Positions 58,746-64,000 of a stretch of DNA of 64,000 nt are shown piece by piece. Under the pieces are notes generated by a model. That model was not told the origin of the DNA. It made no database searches and was given only the letters and a program-made list of their open reading frames with translations. Source of the stretch: Sciurus carolinensis (Eukaryota > Chordata > Mammalia > Rodentia > Sciuridae); assembly GCF_902686445.1 (NCBI RefSeq), contig NC_062224.1:21803123-21867122 (forward strand). Reading direction: 5' to 3'. Every line of letters starts with the position of its first letter. Position 1 is the first letter of the stretch. The translations under genes were made by a program, and so were the position numbers.

Positions 58746-60221
58746 CCCACAGTTCCTGATTGCAGTGACTCCTGGTTAAGTGCTACGATTTTAATTATGA
58801 TATGGATCAGAGTCAGCATTACCGTAGGGAAAACAGCACTCTATTTTAAATATTTTTTCAATACTTTCTATTAAGATCACTTATTTTTAAAAAATCATGA
58901 AGTCTTTGTAAATATCTAGATGAACGGATGTACTAAGTTCCCTATTTTTGAGATCTTTCGGTACAAGTGTTTCTTCTGACTTTTATTGTTAGAGGCATGT
59001 ACTGGTGTCACAGATCATCATAAAGTAAGGTGAAGAGGGTGATGGTGACAACGCCACAGAGACACCAATGACAAGCCTTTTCACTTGGAGCATTCACATT
59101 TGAATGGTACCTCATTTGCCTGCGAATAATTCCGGTCCTCACATCTCCAATCCAAGGAGGTGCTTTATGCCTTATTTGCTCTTGTCAGGTGGACCCTTCC
59201 CCTCTAAGCTTTCGGCTGTCCCAAATGGGTTGGCAAGACCCCGTTTGCTGCTGCCATTCAGAGAAAAGAGAGTGTGGAAGTCTGTGTTGGCTTTTCTCCT
59301 AGGCATTATTGGGCAGAGTATTGTCCCGAATGAGGCAGGCCTGTCTGGGACCCCCTGTCCGATGGCACAGACAGAAGACCCACGGGACTTGGCATCTCTT
59401 TATTCCAAAGGCAGTTTCTGGGGGGTGAGTTGCGGGGCTGGATATCCGACAGCTACAAACAATACTATTTTGTGTGCTTCTAACTTCTGATCCATGAAGA
59501 CGCTACTTTTATAGAGCATCTGTTTAGGCCTGTCTGACTCTCATCAACTCAACAGAAATGGGTGGCATAAACTTAAATCTTTGGTGGCATGAGTGGTAGA
59601 GGTGGTAAGAACCTGAAGAGCCAAGGTGGAGAGTTCTTTTGACCATCATATCCGTTCACCATGGCCGTTTTCCTCAGTCCATCATGGAACTTGGAGTCCT
59701 CTACTGAGCACCCATCTCCGACTCCTGTAGGAAGGATGTTGCCAAAGAAGAGTCTCCCCTGGCAGTATCTCCAGAGAGTACATCCTGAAAACTCCACTCA
59801 CTCAACATTGCACAGCCAGGAAAATAATGGAGTCCCCAAACAAGGCAAATTTCACACAGGGAACTTGGGGACACTTAGGAGAGCATCTCTATTTCCTTTA
59901 ACAACCAAACAATAGAGACCCTTGAAAAAGACTCATTCATCAAATACAAAGGCCGGGTTTCCCTGGGACCACCTTCCTTTCCTCCTTTCAGGAATAAATA
60001 TTTATTTCTCTGCTCTGAAACCCCAACTTGCCACCAGGCTAAGTATAGCAAATGCTACAACAGGGTGAACATAAGACTTTTTAATACTGCTGTATGTAGT
60101 ATAGAAATAAACTAGTGTTGGAAAATGTTATTCTTCATTTAATTTGGGTTTTGTATAAAGCATGGCTATATGGAGATAATCACAGCAAATAGTCTTCATG
60201 ATAACATAAAATCTACATTTT

Positions 60222-60304
60222 TTTTTTTTTTTTTTTTTACAGTTTGAACCCAGGGCTTTGTGCTTGCCAGGCAAGCACTCTACCAACTGAGCTACCTCCC
60301 CAGC
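60222..60304 (-). mobile_element. ID SINE, young GTTGGT subfamily, with perfect 15-bp duplication
   Basis: A poly-T of about 20 is followed by TTGAACCCAGGGCTTTGTGC, CAGGCAAGCACTCTACC and AACTGAGCTACCTCCCCAGC. It is flanked by TAAAATCTACATTTT at 60207-60221 and 60305-60319, identical over 15 bp. Confidence 0.94.
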
Positions 60305-60469
60305 TAAAATCTACATTTTCTAAGACTAGCAGAGGGATGCACTCATGTAACATATTCAACTATTGCTACTACATATAGCCTGTTTTGGAAAAAAAGTAAT
60401 CCCTCAAAACTTTTTGAATATTAATGATCAGTTCTCTTCCAAAATAGTAATTTAGGGAGGCTAGGTTCT

Positions 60470-60660
60470 TTTGGTTTTTTGTTTTTTTGAGAGTGTAGGG
60501 TACTTTATTTCCCATAAGTTGCTCAGACAAGCCTTTTCGTTTTGAGCATGGGCCGCCACAAAAACAAGATGGCAACCAAGAGAAGAAGAACTCACCTCTG
60601 TCTGAGGGAGGCAACCTTTGGAAGAGTCCTGGCAACCTACAGTGCCTCCTAGCACAGTGA
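60470..60660 (-). pseudogene. Possible processed retrocopy of a short transcript (unidentified)
   Basis: On the minus strand a segment with a short open frame is followed by AATAAAGTACCC and, about 15 bases later, an A-rich stretch (AAAAAAACAAAAAACC). That layout fits the 3' end of a retroposed mRNA. I could not identify a parent gene and no clear target-site duplication was found. Confidence 0.2.
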
Positions 60661-60755
60661 ACCCAGAAGAGGTCAAGTAGCAAAATCTAATAGACTTGCA
60701 GATTAAACACCACTGCCTTTCCAGGTCTATAATTCATTCATTCATTCATCACGAT

Positions 60756-61112
60756 TGCTATGGTTTGAATATGTCCCCCCAAAATTGGTGTGCAGGAAGC
60801 TTAAGGTATTTGAAAGTAGGATCCTTGGATAGATAATTAGGATTAGATGAAGTTATGAGAATAGGGCCCCAAGATGGCTTGAGTAGCTTTATAATAAAAA
60901 GAAGAGAGACTCAAGCTAGCAGGCTTGCTCTGTCTCATCATGTAATGTCCTCTGCCTTGTAATGATGTAGCAGGAATGCCCTGACCCAATGGCTGGCACC
61001 ATACTCCTGGACTTACCAGATTATAAAGCTGTGAACTACATAAATACATTTCTTTTCCTAATAAGTCACCCAGTCTCAGGTATTTTGTTATAGTAATGGA
61101 AACAGATGAAGA
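60756..61112 (+). mobile_element. MaLR-type LTR
   Basis: Starts TGCTATGGTTTGAATATGTC; contains GATTAGATGAAGTTATGAG, CCTCTGCCTTGTAATG and TAAATACATTTC; ends GGTATTTTGTTATAGTAATGG. Confidence 0.8.
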
Positions 61113-61290
61113 TAATGCTTTTCTAAAATAATCCTAGGCATTCAGAACAAAACAGATTTCACTTTCTCAGAGTTTGCTTTCTGTTGGCATAGACAACAAT
61201 AAATCAAGAATTTTTCAATACAGTAAAGAAAGACAGTGTTAACAATGAAGGCAGTGTTTTTGGTGATTAGGAAGGAGTGTGATTAAGAAA

Positions 61291-61616
61291 TGCTACAGTT
61301 TGGATCTGGAATGTCCCACAAAGTCCCATACATTAAAGGCTTGGTCCTCAGCTTGGCACTATTGGCAAGTGGTGGGAATTTAAGAGGTAGTGTTTAGTTG
61401 GAGGATTTAGGTCACTTGGGGTGTGTCTTTGAATGGGACTGTGGTGTCTTCCACTCTTGTTTCCCTGCCAAGCAGTGAATTGGGCCCCCACAGGCCCCAA
61501 GCAAGGAGACCATTCAGTCATGAACTGAAATCTCCAAAACTGTGAGATAAATAAACATTTCCTTTCTTTAGTTGATTTATCTCAAGTATTTGTCACAGGA
61601 ACAGAAAGTTGACTAA
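61291..61616 (+). mobile_element. MaLR-type LTR
   Basis: Starts TGCTACAGTTTGGATCTGG; contains TTAGGTCACTTGGGGTGTG and GTGAGATAAATAAACATTTCC; ends CAGGAACAGAAAGTTGACTAA. It is about 180 bp from the LTR ending at 61112, same orientation. Confidence 0.8.
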
Positions 61617-62714
61617 GGAAACGTGTTTGTGACAAGGTAACACTGATGCTCTAGATGCCAAAATGATGTGGTAGAGGGAGATATGCACCTATTCGAAGAA
61701 AATGTTCCAGGTGGAAGAAAGAGCAAAGAGATGCAAATATCCCGGGGCACAGCATATTTGGTAAATAATCAGAGCATTGACCAAGCCATTGAGACTAGAA
61801 TGGGCAGAAAAAACAGAGAGTAGTGTTATATGGGTCAGGAAGATCCACATTTGGCAAGGGCAAAATCACTTGGGGTCTTATAACCATTTATGTGGAGTGT
61901 GAGGAGCAGCAGTAGTACAATTGCTAGGAGCCCTACAGCTCTGACTTTTAATGCATTTGGTGATGTAAAGATGATGGATAAATGAAGATAAATGCTGGGC
62001 ACAGCAACAGAAATCCAATGTGTGGAAGATATTTAGAAATGTTGCTGTATCTCATGCCTCTGAAGAGTTAGCTAAACCCATTAGAACAGGCGTCCTTCCT
62101 GCTGAGAGCCCCAGACTCTGCCAGCGGCTGGTATCTAGTGAATTACGTACCTGAGTGAGCCATGCCCTGCCAACACCTGCATCGTGAGCTTGGCTTCTGA
62201 AAATGAACTTAAACACACTTTGAGAGGCACTGCTGAATGAACCAGGTGGAAATGTCCTCTTTACTCTGTGGGTTTTTTTCCTTGGCTTAAAAGAAGTAAA
62301 ACAGTTTCTCCAGGAATGGAGAGGCGGGTGCTGTGGAATTCAGGGCACCCTTTGAGGCTAGCACGTGTGAACACCGATAATGTCAGGCTGCGGCTCGGGA
62401 GAGCCCAGTGCGTGGAGGAGACGGGGGCAGCCCCTTCTGCTTTAGGGGGATGTCAGGAAATCCTGATATACTGACCATGCTGTTCATTGTTCCCTTCTCG
62501 CTTTATCATGCAGAAAGGGACCCAATTATTTAATCATGAGCTATTCAATCTGTCATGTTGCTCTTTAAGAAAAAAATGTGGGCATCCCCTGAAGGGAGAG
62601 AACTGCTTATACCTGCATCGCACCACAAAAGGTCTCCTGGGCACAGGGACCTGTCCTGCCATATTTCTGCTTAAGAATTTCTCTGGAAGAAAACCATGCA
62701 CTAGCCAGACATGC

Positions 62715-62825
62715 TCAGCATCGAGTCCCAGTTATGTCTTACTAGTTGTGTGTGTTTTGGGTCAAATTACTACTTTCATTGAGACTTCTTTCTTCATCTG
62801 AAAAATAATAGTTCTCTCATTTAGG
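62715..62825 (+). mobile_element. MIR relic
   Basis: GTCCCAGTTATGTCTTACTAG, GTGTTTTGGGTCAAATTAC and TCTTTCTTCATCTGAAAAATAA. Confidence 0.55.
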
Positions 62826-62838
62826 AGTAAGCTCTAGG

Positions 62839-63065
62839 AGCTGGGCACAGTGGCATATGCACGCCTGTAATCCCCGGGGCTGGGGAGTCTGAGGCAGAAG
62901 GATCACGAGTTCAAGGTCAGCCTCAGCAACTTAGCAAGGACCTAAGCAACTTACCAAGACTCTGTCTCAAAATAAGATATGAAAAATGCGGTGGGGATGT
63001 GGCTCAGTGGTGAGTGCCTCTGGGTTCAATCCCAGGTACCAAAAAAAAAAAAAAAAAAAAAAAAA
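62839..63065 (+). mobile_element. B1-ID dimer SINE, near full length
   Basis: AGCTGGGCACAGTGGCATATGC, CAGCCTCAGCAACTTAGCAAGG, a repeated GCAACTTACCAAGACTCTG, GGGGATGTGGCTCAGTGG and GGTTCAATCCCAGGTACC, with an A26 tail (63040-63065). The long clean tail suggests recent insertion. Confidence 0.93.
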
Positions 63066-64000
63066 GTAATCTTCGGGACTGGCAATTATAGTTCAAGATC
63101 TTTATATTACAGTGCATTTAGTAGGCACTTAATCGATGGTCATAACTTTTATTATTATGAATAGTAATTCCAATCTTATAGTTTTTAGGTTTTTGTGTTA
63201 CATACCCACCAGATTTAAGTTTAGCAGCAATCTGAGAGGGCAGAATCTGTCAGAATTAGAATCTCAATGTTTTATCCATCAACAAAGGTCAGCCCAAGGA
63301 AGACAGATGCAGTGTGAACGTGCTGTTGATCCAGCTCCTTCCCCTTGACCAGTTCTGACCAAAGTCCTATTTGGAATCCTTCTTAACACAGTACCCCAGC
63401 ACCCTCTACCAATGGACAGAAATTGTTAAAGGAGATAAAATGCTATGGATGATGATCAGGCAGTAATGGTTTCATGTGAGGGAGGAGAAGGGTCAGCGAG
63501 GAAAGGTGCTCGTTAATGGATGGAAGCTTGATCACTAAACCCAGGGAGTTCTTTTGTCAGTACTGGGCAAAAGTGGAAAAATTGGTGGTTAAAGTGGTTA
63601 AAGATAACCAGCCCTTGGCTGCCAGAGGCCTTTCCATCTTGGGCAAGGTTGTGCACAGGTTAGAGATCAGCAGGAAAGACAGACAGTCCCTGAGTTTGGG
63701 CTGCCAACTGACAGATGACTTCACCAATGCCATGACAGAGTTTTTGAATTCCACAAGATTCTGAAAAGACAAGCATAGGACTTTGGTTTCTTTCACATTG
63801 AATGGAAACATCTGAAGGAACCCGCTCACACATCCATGCACACACACAGATCTTTCTAATGTCTGTTAGTAGGTGCTACTCTGTACCACACTTTTCCTCA
63901 GGAAGATGAAAGGAATGTGCAGGAGAGAAAAACAAAGGTTAGAAAAGCAAGACAGAGACCTACTGACTGTCAATACTTGCATTAATTTTAAAGGAAGATA

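Larger units (their letters stand above)
25561..64000. other. Upstream flank of KIAA1217: no protein-coding gene found
   Basis: This 38 kb shows only repeats, listed separately, and unique sequence. Open frames are short (longest about 176 codons) and none gives a protein I recognise. Unique stretches over 300 bp with nothing I can name are 25990-29740, 30480-32310, 34750-35600, 35830-37510, 38990-40150, 41080-42040, 44530-46850, 47230-49720, 51450-52190, 53400-54080, 55000-57060, 58750-60200, 61630-62700 and 63070-64000. It may be intergenic DNA or an intron of transcripts that begin further upstream. Confidence 0.6.

Noticed and set aside
1..64000. CRISPR arrays, operons, phage or plasmid modules
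   Set aside because: None is present. The splice sites, SINEs, LTRs and CpG depletion show a mammalian nuclear locus.

Overview
This is nuclear DNA of a rodent of the squirrel family (Sciuridae: marmot, ground squirrel or tree squirrel). The evidence is the repeat content. There are about fifteen tRNA-derived ID SINEs and about eleven B1-ID dimer SINEs, the fused form typical of squirrels. They sit on a background of old mammalian MIR, L2, MaLR-type LTR and DNA-transposon fossils. The species cannot be named from the sequence alone.

One protein-coding gene can be supported: the 5' end of KIAA1217 (sickle tail, Skt), on the minus strand. Coding exon 1 is at 25106-25175 (23 codons plus one base) and coding exon 2 is at 16182-16465 (284 bp). 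Both have consensus splice sites. They join in frame and give exactly 118 codons of the known N-terminus. A CpG-rich promoter-like block lies just upstream at about 25230-25560. An in-frame stop at 25305-25307 with no ATG before the start codon supports the start at 25175. The remaining exons lie outside the window, beyond position 1.

Layout: 1-16181 is the proximal part of intron 2, with SINEs, a GA/GGA purine tract and repeat-free stretches that look like conserved regulatory DNA. 16466-25105 is intron 1 (8,640 bp), with several SINEs and an L2 relic carrying a palindromic MITE insertion. 25561-64000 is upstream of the canonical first coding exon. It is either intergenic or an intron of longer KIAA1217 transcripts. 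I found no convincing coding gene there. It holds SINEs, L1 3' ends, two related ERV-type LTRs at 42-43.8 kb, and a cluster of MaLR-type LTRs between 46.8 and 61.6 kb, one of them nested in another LTR.

No bacterial-type system, CRISPR array, functional tRNA or rRNA was found. The points most worth checking are the KIAA1217 gene start and its candidate regulatory blocks, a possible non-coding alternative first exon near 1.2 kb, an ID subfamily that looks recently active, the related LTR pair, and a few unexplained open or exon-like segments. Repeat boundaries are read by eye and are good to about 10-20 bases unless a target-site duplication is quoted.
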